A DNA stretch of 64,000 bases from Tachypleus tridentatus (GCF_004210375.1 NC_134833.1:49656782-49720781), one strand, 5' to 3'; shown: positions 1-12,016, counted from the first letter of the stretch. The notes: generated by a model from the letters alone, not told the origin. Numbers and translations are program-made.

Positions 1-927
1 CAATGGTACAGTCTGACTATATTTCTAATTTTATTAAAGTACCAGGCGTTTTCTAGTGGTTTTTTACCAGACAGTGAATCCGATGGTTAACATTTATCGT
101 CTGTTGCGGCAAAATCATTTTCCACACTTGGGAGCTGAGAATGTATTACCAACTAAACGGTTAAATCTCACCTCTTTATTCCGAATATACCAAAGTTTAT
201 GATGGGTTTTGTTAAATAGCTTTATTGCCTTTAGTTTATCAATTCAAAATTAGTGACGCCTACAGCAGATGTTTATTGTTGATAAATGATATTTTCTGTA
301 TGGGAATAGATATAAGATAGTGTTGTTTTTCTTTATAATAGCAGACATTATTCAAAAGTAATTAGTACAGGAGTAACATAACATGAAAAGAAACACCTTT
401 TAAATATATACAATGGTTATAATTACTAACCATAACATGGACATTTCATGCTTAAAATCGATTTTTATTTGATTTTTTGAAGAATAAACTATCCTTTTGG
501 TATCTTTAGTATTTCAACCTTGTTTTAAGTATTTTTATACTAATGTGTTTAATAACCACACCACAGAAATCCCTTGGTACGGTGTCAAACCACAAACAAG
601 CCTTACCATAAACGACGTATTGCAAAAAAAAAAATAACCACCACAACAATAAACCAGGTGTTGTTTGCGTATAATGTTAAAATAATAAATAAAACACAAA
701 GATAAAATGAATAAACAAATGAAAATATTTTAAACTAAATCCAATCTATTGCCCAAAGAAAGTTAACTCTACACATTTCAACTTAATTATGTTCTTAATG
801 AACACTTATTTCTAACATCGTGACATCTAGTTAAATTATTGGAGGGCTAGGATTGGTTTTAACTTTTTAAAGATTTAATTGTGTGTCGATTTTAACGTTG
901 TGTATTATTTACTATTTTAATAAACGA
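1..927. other. AT-rich unique DNA, no gene seen
   Basis: I see no ORF of note, no SINE head and no tandem structure here. The only local feature is a short A-run near 626. Confidence 0.5.
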
Positions 928-1275
928 GATATTGTTACAAACAATAGGCACCAGATATAATAAACCAAGTATTGCAACAAACCAGTCATCTAAAATAGTA
1001 AGCGAGATAATACAACAAATTTCAGTCACCCAAAACATAAAACCATGTTCTGCAACAAACCAAATTTACACTAAACTGGAAACCAAGTACCATAAAAAAT
1101 CGCGAGTCACTACAGTGAGTAACCTTGGTATTACAACAAACAACAGTAACCCTAAATAGTAACTCAGGTACCACGACCAATCACAGTGAGCCATATAGTA
1201 AGATACACTAGTGACAATACTTTGTAAAGGTACAACTCGGTCACTAACATATCATTGTCATTACAAAATAAATAC
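928..1275. repeat. Degenerate minisatellite, period about 40 bp
   Basis: Units beginning with variants of gtattgcaacaaac recur at about 928, 969, 1008, 1047, 1087, 1128 and 1168, with weaker continuation at 1210. Spacing is 39-41 bp. Units are diverged, so this is an old array. The 75-codon plus-strand ORF at 932-1159 is produced by the repeat and is not treated as a gene. Confidence 0.7.
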
Positions 1276-4208
1276 AAACAATTAATGTTTTCTTAGGAAA
1301 AAAAGTACTTGACCAATGGCTAATTTCTAATATGTGTTTTGTTCTTTCTGTTAAATACAAAACTACACAATGGACAATCTGTTTACCAGGATATTAACGT
1401 TATAAGCGCTCAGACGTTGGGCTATATTACCGGAAAAAGCAGACTTTAATAACAGAAGTTTTGTGCACAGCAACACAAGGACTATCTGCACACAGCTGTC
1501 CTTAAGTTTGAACTGCTTGACAAGAAAAAGGACGAAACCAGCGAACAGCACCCACCGTAAATTCTTGAAATGTTTTTATCTAACCAGATAGTGAAATTAT
1601 ACAATCATTCAATGTGCGGAACGCATTTTTACAGCGACGAGCCGTAAACCATAATTCACCAAATTTACAGCTCGGTCACGCTAACCAGTGAGGCACGCCT
1701 GAGTACTAATAGCTAACATTGGCTGAGTAGGGTAATCTCTGCAATTTTATGTTTCGTTCAAAAGAAAGTCAAAACTGTTCACTTCAGAGCGCTTTAAGAA
1801 CTGGTACTTATGAAGGTACGAGTGTACAAGAATGGGACTATGCACTTCTAGGTAATGGATTCTTTATTTTACTATTTATTAAACAATATCAAAAAGTTAT
1901 AAAGAATATATATATATATATATATATCGCTTGAGCGTATTGTCTCGCATCTCCTACAGTATTCTGGCACATATCATATACATGTATAAATGTACTATGA
2001 AACCAATTTTACCAAACGTATACCTGCAGAAGGTTAACGATTAAAATACGTGGTTTTCTGTCTGACCATGGATCTGTTTATGATTAAAGCTGAAGGTGAA
2101 TCTCGATTCCACGCTTCTCAGTATAACAAAATACTAAAGAGAATTGATCACGATACATTTGCGAGAGTCAGTGGAGCGAATTCGAATCAATAAGTAATTT
2201 CGCTCGCTTTTCTATAGAAATGAGATTTGGAATGGATCAGCACAACAAACGGAATAATGGATAATCTTATATATATATTCTTCTACTTGCAGGGCACTTT
2301 AAAGTGATAAACAGACACACAGTGTTATAAACTAAAGTGACTTAACTTCCATTAAGTAAGAATTCATATACTGATTTATGGTATGAAGTAGAATTATCAG
2401 CGTTTGCTTTTAACTCAACTCTATCTTTATTAAATTAATAGATCATCATGAAACTTTGTAAAGGGTGGGTGAAATACACAGAAACTCAAAATTACTATTA
2501 TACTACTAGAAGTAAATTAATATAATTATATAAATATCTCAATTTGTTTTAGTTGATAAATGTAAAATAAAGGCTTTGGTGATGCATTCATGCATTGTCG
2601 TTAATGAGTTTTCATAGCAGTTAACACAAAACATGACTTTATTTGTTTATCTTCTCTGTTTATATGGATCTATAAACATACAGGAAGTATCATTCTTTAA
2701 TTTAATTGACTTTATAAATTTTAAGTTTTGGTTTTGTCACATGCTAAAAGTATAATAAGTATTTTATGCAAAAATAAGAAAACTAAATATATCCACTGGT
2801 CATATTTCAAGAGAGTTAGCTGACAAGTACACAGCAGTAGCAATTTCACTTATTTGACATGTGACTGCCTGCTAGCCATTACATGCCAACTGTAACGCCA
2901 ACAACGTATTTTTTTTTTTGCATTTCTCTATTATCTAAGTATTTTACGCTTCACTTCGTCAGACTTGAGTATCTCAGGTATTTATCAGGAGACGACGAAT
3001 AACGATAACCATACAAACTTACAGAACTTGAATTCATTATCGCTTCCTTGTTATCTAAGTATCTCAGAATAATTTTGTTAACCTTTGTGATTTTTCGCTT
3101 TCATTACAAACATTCCTTCCTTCAATTTTCTGGAATTGAGACTGGTAGTAAGTTTCAGTCTTTCAGTATGGCTTGAGTTGAGTAATTGTACATTTCATTC
3201 AGTGTTTCATCCAAGCTAACATTCTATCCTATTCCCTTACAAAGAGAACATCACCTTTCATCTCTTTGAAGTACTACTAAGGTTTGTCTTTCTACTTGTT
3301 CTTTGCTCTCTATCTCACAATAACCATGACTTCTGCTGCATAATAACGTATTTACTTCACGATTTATATAATTAACTGACCTGTTGACCTTAAATCCCTC
3401 GGTAAATTAACTTTTCGAGAAGATAAGAATGGGGCGAACACTTATAAATATTCTAGAATTCGTTCTTAACATAATCAGTCACAAATAAACTTTACTTAAT
3501 TAAATAAAAACTAGATCCCTACTGTTACCTTTCAGTCTTTCTGCAGTACACAAAGTGAATGTCATAATAACAATAATAATATCCACTGTCACTAATTTTA
3601 CTTTCCTTTAGGGCAGAAAATTTAACAATATTTGTATAAATATACCTATCTCCTCAAACAATCGAGAAGGAAAGGCATGAATATTTCAAAGACCAATAAC
3701 TCCCTTAAAATAATTGTGTCAACAAGTGGATCTACACTTTATTTTGGCTTATGTTCCAATCAATTGCCTTTATTTAATTTGAATGAATAGGCTTAACTAT
3801 ATTATTAGGCCCAACACGTACTGCTACACTTATTGTTCAGTTATCCAAAATTAGACTATCTGCTAAATACTCACATAAGTTTATCTGCAGTCTCTGTAGA
3901 ATTTTAGAAACAATGCATTGTCTGCAATAAGGTGCGTATCCTAGTTATAATATTCTATCTCATACATACTTAGTTTAGGAGAACCAATACACAGTAAGAA
4001 CATAGCGAGAGGATCGAGAATTTGGTCTAGTAGAATGTTGATATGAGAACAACTGGAAATAAAATTTTACAAATAAACTAAAAATCTTTACATAACTAAT
4101 TTAATAGGATGAAGTGCCACTCAATTGATTAAAATGTATAAAAATTTTAAAGATTAAAAAAAGTAAGAAGACTGAAGGTAAATACAGAATAAATCAAAAC
4201 CTTACAAC
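1276..4208. other. AT-rich intergenic DNA with one (TA)n microsatellite
   Basis: A (TA)n tract lies at about 1906-1927. The short ORFs at 1363-1551 (minus) and 1749-1934 (plus) show no protein-like features; the second ends in translated TA repeat. Nothing else was recognised. Confidence 0.5.
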
Positions 4209-4275
4209 GAAGTAAATCAACCAACATCTCACACTGGTAAATCAACCAACAACTCATAGCCTGGTAAATCAGCTC
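4209..4275. repeat. Short tandem repeat, three units of about 26 bp
   Basis: The word gtaaatcaaccaaca or a variant starts at about 4212, 4237 and 4264. This is a small imperfect array with no visible function. Confidence 0.5.
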
Positions 4276-5370
4276 AGATGCTTTGAATTACATTCACCTT
4301 TTCCACTTATCCGTGAAAAATCTGCAAGACGCAACATCAAAGAAAGTAAAAGCTATACATACAAATGACCCAGGTGGTGTTTGAGTTAGTGCTTTATTGG
4401 CACTCAAAAAAGAATGTATAGCTCCAGCATATTTTCACAAACAAGAACAGGAACTCAGAAATATATATGTGTGTGAATGTAGTTTAATCATTACCAAATG
4501 GGATACCCGTCTCTTTGATGAATGAAATAAAAACTCATTTGTAACAAAGAATAGCAAATTGAATTTCTATTTTTTATTGAAACAATAAACGTTAAACGTG
4601 CAATAAAATACATAAGGGAACAAATACTTAAAAGAAAGACACACTGTTTTTAAGAACTCTAACAATATGAAATTGGATGGGGGTCAACCCCTTTTATGAC
4701 CTTCCTCTTTGTATCACTGTTTGGTGCTATTGATCAAGAAATGAGGAAACGGATGAGGAACAGATACTCACGTATTGACATTTATTCATACGGTTAACTG
4801 AGCATAGTTAGATGAATACCACACACGCTAACAGTGTGAAAATCAATATAAATGTTTGTGTCCATCAACATAATGACAAACTTATGAAGTTTAAACGGAA
4901 AGCAAGTATCAAACATACTGTTGATGTGAACGTGCTTTACAGTCACTATGAGAAAAATCTATACAAATGAAGTGAAGAAAAGTGTCATTGGTATTACAAT
5001 GCAAGAATATTTTGAATGGAAAATAGTCATGCTTTCAGCTGTTGATTGTTGTCAAACCTCTACTGTACTTGCATAACTGAATCACAGAATCTCAACCTTT
5101 ACTATGAGATAAAATTGTAAGTAATTAAATTTAAACATTCGCTAGTAGTGAAAACCCGGAGAAATGATTTCTGTACCACCATACATTTCTCAGTATTTAG
5201 GTATACTAAGTATACGTTATCAGTGTACGTATTCTAACCTGAAATAACGATAAAAAGTCAGTGAATGTCACATTTTACTTGTTTTCATATCCATAGCAAA
5301 AAAAAAAAAAAAATATTGTAGATCGCGTAGTTTGGTTGTCTCTGTATCTTATATATATTTAGAAAAGGAG

Positions 5371-5810
5371 CATTAGTCTCTTGTCCACCTATATCTGCCC
5401 CTAATAATAATTTCTAAGAAACAACATTAGTCTCATGTCCATCTTTACTCAACCTAATAATATCTACTGATAAACAGCATTAGTCTCGTGTCCATCTTTA
5501 TCTATCCCGAGTGATATATCTTCTGAGAAACAGCATTAGTCTCTTGTCCACCTATATCTGCCCCTAATAATAATTTCTAAGAAACAACATTAGTTCCTTG
5601 TCCATCTTTACCTAACCTAATAATATCTACTGATAAACAGCATTAGTCTCGTGTCCATCTTTATCTACCCCGAGTGATATATCTCCTGAGAAACAACATT
5701 AGTCTCGTGTTCACCATTATCTACCCCTCGTAATGTCTTCTGGCAAACAGCATTAGTCTCGTGTCCGTCTTTATCTGACCCTGGTAATATCTTCTACCAA
5801 TTATTTTCAT
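5371..5810. repeat. Minisatellite with 54-bp units in a 163-bp higher-order repeat
   Basis: The word cattagtctc and close variants start at 5371, 5425, 5478, 5534, 5588, 5641, 5697 and 5751. Spacings run 54, 53, 56, 54, 53, 56, 54. The 54+53+56 pattern repeats, giving a 163-bp higher-order unit. The first unit (from 5371) and the fourth (from 5534) appear identical over their full length, so a recent three-unit duplication is likely. No coding potential was seen. Confidence 0.85.
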
Positions 5811-6640
5811 ATGGAGGTTTTTCTAATAGCTATATAGTCATATTTTTATATCAGTATTTTTGGAATTTCTTATGTACTCATTGAGGTACCATTACTTAAA
5901 GAAGTTGATTTGCAGCCGTTATAATTTAAAATAGAATCATAACACTAAACCTTATCCCCACACGTTTTTAATTATGAAGTTATGTTCATTATATGGAAAA
6001 TACCAACGTCTAAATATTTATATGTTTTAGGTTTTGTTAATTGACAATAGATATACTTATAAACTTGTTTCTTCCCACTATTTCATTGTAACGTTAGTAT
6101 ATGTTAAACGTATGCAGTACATAACAAGAACCACAAAATAAGAAAAATCGAAAAAAGTGTAAAAGCAGCTAAATGAGCAGAAACGACAGAAATAATAACA
6201 CTGGCCTAAGTAAATTTTATATATCTTGAAAGTTTACATATTTTACAGTAATTCAGTAAATTATATCTATTGTTTTGTCCATCACTTAGAATTGTTTTTT
6301 AAATGTCATATGTACTTTTACATAAGTGAATAATTTTCAATTGAAATTAGGTCACATTTTGTTATGCTTAAAATACTTACAAGTACAAGTACTGGCTGTA
6401 TGTATCTCTAGACCAATCGCGACGTGAGAGTCTAATTACCATTTTATAACCTAAGAGAAACGCACCGTTAGTATATAAACGGTTAACACGCAGCATGACG
6501 TGTCATTTATGGTCATCATTTGTTTGTGTGTTCACTGTGACATTATCTTTCTTTTCAGCTTTATTTATTTGTCGCTATGACAACAAGAGATTGCGTAAAT
6601 AATTAAAACATATTCTGTTATATTTGTGGCAAATCTATTG
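5811..6640. other. AT-rich unique DNA, nothing recognised
   Basis: No element, tandem structure or plausible coding segment was recognised between the 163-bp repeat array and the SINE fragment at 6645. Confidence 0.45.
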
Positions 6641-6644
6641 TAAA

Positions 6645-6714
6645 GTGTGTGGGTGTTTTCTTACAACAAAGCCACATGTGGCTATCAACTGAGTCTACCG
6701 AGGGAAATCGAACT
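6645..6714 (-). mobile_element. Val-type tRNA-headed SINE (family 2), 3' part only
   Basis: On the minus strand the segment reads from a B-box-like ttcgat through ggtagactcag and gatagcc to gtggctttg, then an A-rich end. This matches the 3' half of the complete copies at 11644 and 54143. The 5' tRNA half is missing. Confidence 0.6.
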
Positions 6715-6868
6715 ATTGTAAAGAGAAAAAAGAAAATAATTACAGAATTCGTCAAGAAAGCGTATTGCGTGTATTTTGAATAAAATTGGGGACCAAGACA
6801 AGTCGTAGTCTCTGCACAAGGTTTTGTACTGTTTGTATCAAAGAATTGACACAATAAGCTACGAAATG

Positions 6869-7138
6869 TTTGTTTGTTTAATTTCGCGCAAAGCTACATC
6901 ATGGCTACCTGCACTACCCGTCCCTAATTTAGCAGTGTAAGACTAGAAAGAAGACAGTTAGTGATCAAAACCCATTACCAACTCTTGAGCTTCCATTTTA
7001 CCAAGGAATAGTGGGATAGACCGTCACATAATAACGTCCCAACGGCTAAAAGAAGAAGCACGTTTGGTGTGACAGGATTGGAATCCGCAACCTTCAGATT
7101 ACGAGTCGAGCACCTTAAGTACCTAGCCATGCCGGGCC
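6869..7138 (-). mobile_element. tRNA-headed SINE (family 1), near full length
   Basis: Read on the minus strand, it starts with a tRNA-like head (ggcccggcatggc, A box, then a B-box region reading attccaatcc), followed by a body of about 150 bp and the tail tagctttgcgcgaaatt plus a caaacaaa run. It is moderately diverged from the best copy (49330-49602). It belongs to the most abundant repeat of the window. Confidence 0.85.
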
Positions 7139-7269
7139 ACTAAGGGTAAGAAAAAAAGTATTAACATTTTGGAATACCATGTGTAAAGTGAGCCGAGAAA
7201 CGACAGAGACGTCTCTTATCTTTGCTCAAGTAATGTGCAATGCTACAACTCTTAAAATAAAAAAGAAAT

Positions 7270-8490
7270 TTCTTATCCAAACCTTCAATCTGTTACAAGA
7301 CCTGTTGCTCATGAACCTGATGTATCTGTACCTACTCAACCAGAGCCTCTTGATACAGTTTCATCTGATTCTGAATCTGATGCCAATAAAAATGATGATA
7401 GGAATTGTTTTCAACCTGAAACATATGTGAACCACAACTTTTCATACAAGGTGAGCTTAATGATTTGGTGAGAGATTTGGTCTCTTAAAGAATTCTCCAG
7501 AGAAGTGTGGAATCCAGCCTTCGGGCTAAGAACTTACTTTCTTTATAAACATCATTTTACTTGTACCAGAATCGTGAGAAAATTTATACCATACATTTTT
7601 CAAGAAGGTTCTTGAAGGTTCTTCTTCACAGTGGTAACATATATCCATCTCTTTCTATTAGTCATTTGGATCACTTGAAGAAAACGTACGAAAAATCTTA
7701 ATAAATTCAAATACAAAGAACACGGTTGGCTACTGTAAAGACTTAAATGTATATTGTTGATTCAACAATGTGATTATACGTTTTTATTTTTATTTTGTGA
7801 ATGGGACATCAAAGCACGAAATCAGTAATGTATAAAGAAGCAATGGCTACAAAAAAACAGCCTTATTCCAGAATAAAAAAATGTAACAAGACAGATTTGC
7901 TGAAACAAAGAAAGACCTCCTACTTCCACTTCACATAAAATTGAGCTTAATCGACAAGTTTGAAAGGCCTTAGACAAAGATGAAAGCTGTTTTAAGTATC
8001 CATATGAGGAATTCCCAGCTCTTTTAGAAGATAAACTTAAGCAAAGGATTTTTGTTGAGCCTCAAATTAAGAAATTGGCTTTGGGTAAACAGTTCTAAAA
8101 GACAATGAGGAATGTTGAAAAAGAAGCGCGGACTGCTTTTAAAGCAAATGTTGTTGATACATTTTTAGAAAAGACAAATGACCCAAGATACAAAAATGTT
8201 GTGAATAGCATGTTCGATAAATTCAAATAATATGAGCTTGTAAGTTCACTTCGTACAGTCACATATTGACCATTTCCTTAAACATTTCGATGTCATCACA
8301 GAAGAAAAAGAAGAAGGGTATCATCAAGTCATCACACAAATGGAGAAGACATATCAGGGAAAATAGAACATCAACATGGTTGCTGATTCCTTCTCTTCAT
8401 TAAGACGAGATACTACAGGCATAAGACATAAAAGAAAGACCAAAACAAGTTGTTTTGAGACTAAAAAACGTAGATTACACGTACAAAAAA
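7270..8490 (+). pseudogene. Decayed copy of a multicopy, transposon-associated-type protein gene
   Basis: Plus-strand fragments in shifting frames read like one protein. A segment near 7300-7440 is acidic and rich in P, E, S and D. A block near 7440-7480 reads ELNDLVRDL after one frame shift. Blocks at about 7970-8230 read ALDKD, FKYPYEEFPALLEDKLKQ, KTMRNVEKEA and DPRYKNVVNSMFDKFK. A block near 8340-8420 reads MEKTYQGK then RRDTTGIRHKRK. Stops and frameshifts occur throughout and parts are missing. I recall similar blocks in high-copy unnamed arthropod proteins that behave like mobile-element genes, but cannot name the family with certainty. Confidence 0.5.
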
Positions 8491-8965
8491 ATTAGGATGA
8501 CTGAGGATGCATATTCGTTTGATATCAACGCTATTCAATTTGTCTGTATTTTTGTTAACAAACACAATATTAAAAAACGTTTATTGGGGTGAACGAAATA
8601 ACCGTTTTATCTAAGTAAAAGTGTTTTTCTTCCAGGTTTACAAAAAAATCTTTACATGGTAGAAGAACAATGAATATTATTTTCGAAATATGCGTAGCTG
8701 AATTATAGAAAATCTGTTATAAGTTTTTATGAAGTTTAAATTCAGTCATACAATATTATTCAGTTCAGTAATTTTTTTCCGATTTATCTATTTATTCTTA
8801 TTCTGAAATGCATCTGTATTGCATGATCCTCAGCGTAACATTTAATAGTTGTTTAGATAACAAGACGAAGCCAGCGTCTATAGCAAGAATAAATAAAGCA
8901 AAAAAAGACCTTACTTTCACGCAACTTATTTACAGCATAACATATGATTACAGCCTTTATTATTT

Positions 8966-9137
8966 TATCTGTTTATCTAGGTGTGCTACTGTTAAGCAAA
9001 GTTTAGCCGACAACTTTAAGAGCAAAAGTACTGACTTTAAGGCAAGATGACGTAAATGAAAATATTAAAATACAAATAAACAAAGAATACGTTGGGAATG
9101 TGGAAAAAGATTTTGCTTCTAACATCTGTACTAAGAA
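8966..9137 (+). repeat. Divergent direct repeat, copy A (partner at 11073)
   Basis: From the word tgtttatctaggtgtgct onwards this segment aligns with 11073-11233: both continue with an agcaa.gttta word, ..gacaaga/caagatgacgta and aagaatacgtt, and end in ttttgc.tctaacatctg. In one plus frame it reads LRQDDVNEN, NKEYVGNVEKDFASNIC, which is protein-like, but stops interrupt it. Confidence 0.6.
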
Positions 9138-9429
9138 GCAGCGAAAAAAGTAGAAGTAATAGGGGATGCTATTTGTTACCTGCTTTCAACACCCAACATT
9201 AAATGTGTTTCCACACTCTTTCACGTTATTAATTAATTGACGGTCACAGAAGTGTCTTTAGGGATAAAGTTGTATAAACAGGGATCAAAGTAAAAATGAG
9301 TATAGAAAAGGCTCTTCACATCAATATTATGGTAGTTGTTGTTATATAAACTTCATCTGAATCCATGTATTATTGCAATAGTAGCGGACAATTTTTCATT
9401 GCAATCCTCCATAAGCACTCTCTGAATTA

Positions 9430-10521
9430 CATGTGAAAAAGTTAGGACACCCTATGAAAGCCTGTATATTTTTGTAACATTTTTGGATATATAGATATTT
9501 AATCTCAATATTTAAAATATTGATAGATTATAGGAATATAACTAAATAATTAAAACTGAAGAAAAGACTTTTCAAGATCTTTTGTAAATGTAATTCCACA
9601 AAAATGAATATTCTAACTGAGGAAAGAGTTAGGACACCCCCACATTTATTCCCACTTAAAATGGCTCAACTCACACACAGGTGTATCACACCAGGTTCAC
9701 ATGATTAGAAGATCATTACTCAGCATTTTGAATGAGGCTTGCCCTATTTAAACCTCAGGCATTTAGTTTGGTGTGCTCCTGACTGTTGAAGTGAGAATGA
9801 GCACCGTGGTGAGAGCAAAAGAGCTGTCTGAGGCCTTCAGAAAGAAAATTGTAGCAGCTTAATGAGTCTGGTAAGGGATTGATTTAAAAAGATTTTGAAA
9901 TCAGCCATTCCACTGTCCGGAAAATAGTCAACAAGTGGAGGGCTTTCAAAACAACTGCCAACATGCCCAGGTCTGGTCGTCCAAGCAAGTTTACCCCGAG
10001 AGCAGAGCGCGAGATGCTAAAAGAGGTCTCCAAACACCCAAACATGTCATCACGGAACCTACAGCAGGCTTTGACTACTGTTGATGTCAAAGTGTATGCC
10101 TCTGCAATCAGAAAGAGACTGCACAAGTTTAACTTGCATGGGAGGTGTGCAAGAAACCCCTCAAACATCTCACAGCTGAAAAAATTCTGCATTGAGGAGT
10201 GGGGAAAATTTTCTTCAGACCGATGTCAGAGACTGGTAGATGGCTACAAATAGCGTCTCACTACAGTTATTTCAGCCAAAGGGGTTAACACTAGCTATTA
10301 TGGGGTAGGCTGTCCTAACTTTTTCCTCAGTTAGAATATGCATTTTCGTAGAATTACATTTACATAAGATTTTGAAAGGTCTTTTCTTCAGTTTTAATTG
10401 TTTAGTTATATTCCTATAATCTCGCAGTATTGTTGAAATTTAGATTAAATATCTATATATCCAAAAATGTTAGAAAAATACACAGGCTTTCATAGGGTGT
10501 CCTAACTTTTTCACATGACTA
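9430..10521 (+). mobile_element. Tc1-family DNA transposon with long IR/DR ends, catalytic core deleted
   Basis: Terminal inverted repeats of about 210 bp bound the element. The left one begins catgtgaaaaagttaggaca (9430) and the right one ends with its complement at 10517; a further acta beyond it may belong to the end. Each repeat carries two copies of a gttaggacaccc motif, an outer one and an inner one (about 9618-9640 and 10309-10332), which is the IR/DR arrangement of Sleeping-Beauty-type Tc1 elements. A TA lies just outside the left end (9428-9429). The element is about 1.1 kb instead of the usual 1.6 kb. Confidence 0.85.
9797..10303 (+). pseudogene. Tc1 transposase remnant: DNA-binding part fused to C-terminus
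   Basis: The reading starts at ATG 9797 (MSTVVRAKELSEAFRKK). A one-base insertion near 9861 and a TAA stop near 9884 break the first helix-turn-helix region. The open part, 9963-10253, begins MPRSGRPSKFTPRAE, a GRPR-like linker followed by the second helix-turn-helix (VYASAIRKRLHKFNLHGR). It then jumps in frame to the extreme C-terminus (CIEEWGKFSSDRCQRL), skipping the whole DDE domain. A TAG after GYK cuts off the last conserved residues. It cannot catalyse transposition. The minus ORF at 9884-10192 is a shadow. Confidence 0.8.
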
Positions 10522-10684
10522 TATATACGATGTTTGTGTGCCAAAGGGTGAAAGAGATTGTGAACACACTATTAACCTGTCCCTTCTTCTAAGCTAACAC
10601 TCCACAAAATTTGGTTGAGATTGGCCCACCGACGTAGGAATAGTTAGATAACGTATAAACAGACAGAAAGTTCTTTTTGTGCTT

Positions 10685-10710
10685 TATATATGTATGTGTG
10701 TGTGTGTATA
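10685..10710. repeat. (TG)n/(TA)n microsatellite
   Basis: A short run of tatg and tgtg dinucleotides lies just downstream of the Tc1 element. Confidence 0.7.
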
Positions 10711-10826
10711 GGTATTACACGTAATTTAGCCCAACTCCGATTTTATTTTCAAAGTAGGCTAAAGATTTTAACAAACTTATAAAATCTGAAATCATAATTA
10801 CAATTACAATGTCTACAAGTATTCAA

Positions 10827-10919
10827 TTAGTCTGATGGTTTATAACACTAAAAATCGAAGTTTGATGCCCGTAGCTCTAATAACCCATTGTGTAGCTTTG
10901 TGCTTTAAAAAAATAAAAA
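10827..10919 (+). mobile_element. tRNA-headed SINE (family 3), diverged
   Basis: It contains gtttataacactaaaaatcg, a B-box-like gtttgatgccc, then taacccattgtgtagctttg and an A-rich end. This is the layout of family 3 (compare 12017 and 55820). The 5' end is short. Confidence 0.6.
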
Positions 10920-11072
10920 TGGCTTAGCTCGCGTGAGTATCAAGAAGTTTGTCACAACAATATTTTTCAACATTACATAACTTTTATTTGATATTGTATA
11001 TCAAAGCCATAGTGAAAGCCATTTAAACATTAGTATATACAAAAAACAAGATTTCGCCTCCATTAATCCTTA

Positions 11073-11233
11073 GCTGTTTATCTAGGTGTGCTGCTATCAA
11101 GCAATGTTTATCCGATACGTTTAAAAGCCAAATTACCGAGATTAAGACAAGACCATGTAATAAAAATGTTAAAGGAACAGAAAGCCAAAGAATACGTTGT
11201 AAGTCTAGAATACAATTTTGCCTCTAACATCTG
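11073..11233 (+). repeat. Divergent direct repeat, copy B (partner at 8966)
   Basis: This is the second copy of the segment described at 8966-9137. In a plus frame it reads RLRQDHVIKMLKEQKAKE then YVVSLEYNFASNIW, open for about 50 codons up to a stop after NTLMAR. Amino-acid-level similarity between the two copies suggests both descend from a coding sequence or element ORF. I do not recognise the protein. Confidence 0.55.
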
Positions 11234-11643
11234 GCGTAACACTTTAATGGCTCGATAGTGGAAATGGAGTTGACTTTGACAATTCTACGAATTAAGGTAG
11301 TTTTATTGTGGTTGACTACTGCTTAAATATGTTCTTGATCTCAAAACCAGCTGTTCGTGATAGGATCATTTCTTAAATTTCTTGTTATGAAATGTTTTAA
11401 CCAAGTAGAAAAAAAATAATATTTTTAACATAAAGACTAAAAACAAGCCTCTCACAACAACGTTTAATTTTATACAGCCGACTGTTAAAAAAGACTCAAT
11501 ACACAGTGTATGTTCGGGTTTAATAAAATTATTCCCATACTTGTATCCATACTCATAATTTTCTACCAAATATCCCATACTAAATGTACACATAATTTTA
11601 TATTTCTTTAATCTTAAAAGTTGTGGTGGATCGTTTACAATAG

Positions 11644-11766
11644 GTTTTCCGCTGGTACAGCAGTAAGTCTACGGATTTACAACGTTAAAATCAGAAGTTC
11701 GATTTCCCTCGGTGGACTCAGCAGATAGTCCGATGTGGCTTTGCTAAAAGAAAACACACACACACA
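11644..11766 (+). mobile_element. Val-type tRNA-headed SINE (family 2), with 12-bp target duplication
   Basis: A tRNA-like head (A-box region ggtacagcagtaagtc, anticodon-loop-like atttacaac, B box agttcgattt) is followed by ggtggactcagcagatagtc, gatgtggctttgc and an (ac)n tail. A perfect 12-bp duplication, cgtttacaatag, flanks it at 11632-11643 and 11767-11778, which defines the insert precisely. Confidence 0.85.
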
Positions 11767-12016
11767 CGTTTACAATAGTCAGTATATTTCCTTGTCTAAT
11801 TTCAAATAGATGTTGTCTCGTTCAGTTTAATTTACTATTGAATTATTTACTAGTTTTCAATAAGAAAAAATTGTAACTTGAATTTTACACAAGAAAATAT
11901 TAACAAAAAACGATACCATATAAATCAGAGTTAAGGTCAAAAATCGCTTAGAAAACAAAACTTTGCCGTAGATTACTTGACTGAAAGTAAATTGCCTATA
12001 TTTCTTGTCAAGTTAT

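Noticed and set aside
5371-5810. Regularly spaced repeats that could suggest a CRISPR array
   Set aside because: The whole unit repeats, with no unique spacers, in an animal-type AT-rich genome; it is a minisatellite. The same applies to 15111, 27436, 40858 and 46009.
9884-10192. 102-codon minus ORF
   Set aside because: It is the antisense shadow of the Tc1 transposase remnant, whose plus-strand reading matches a known family.
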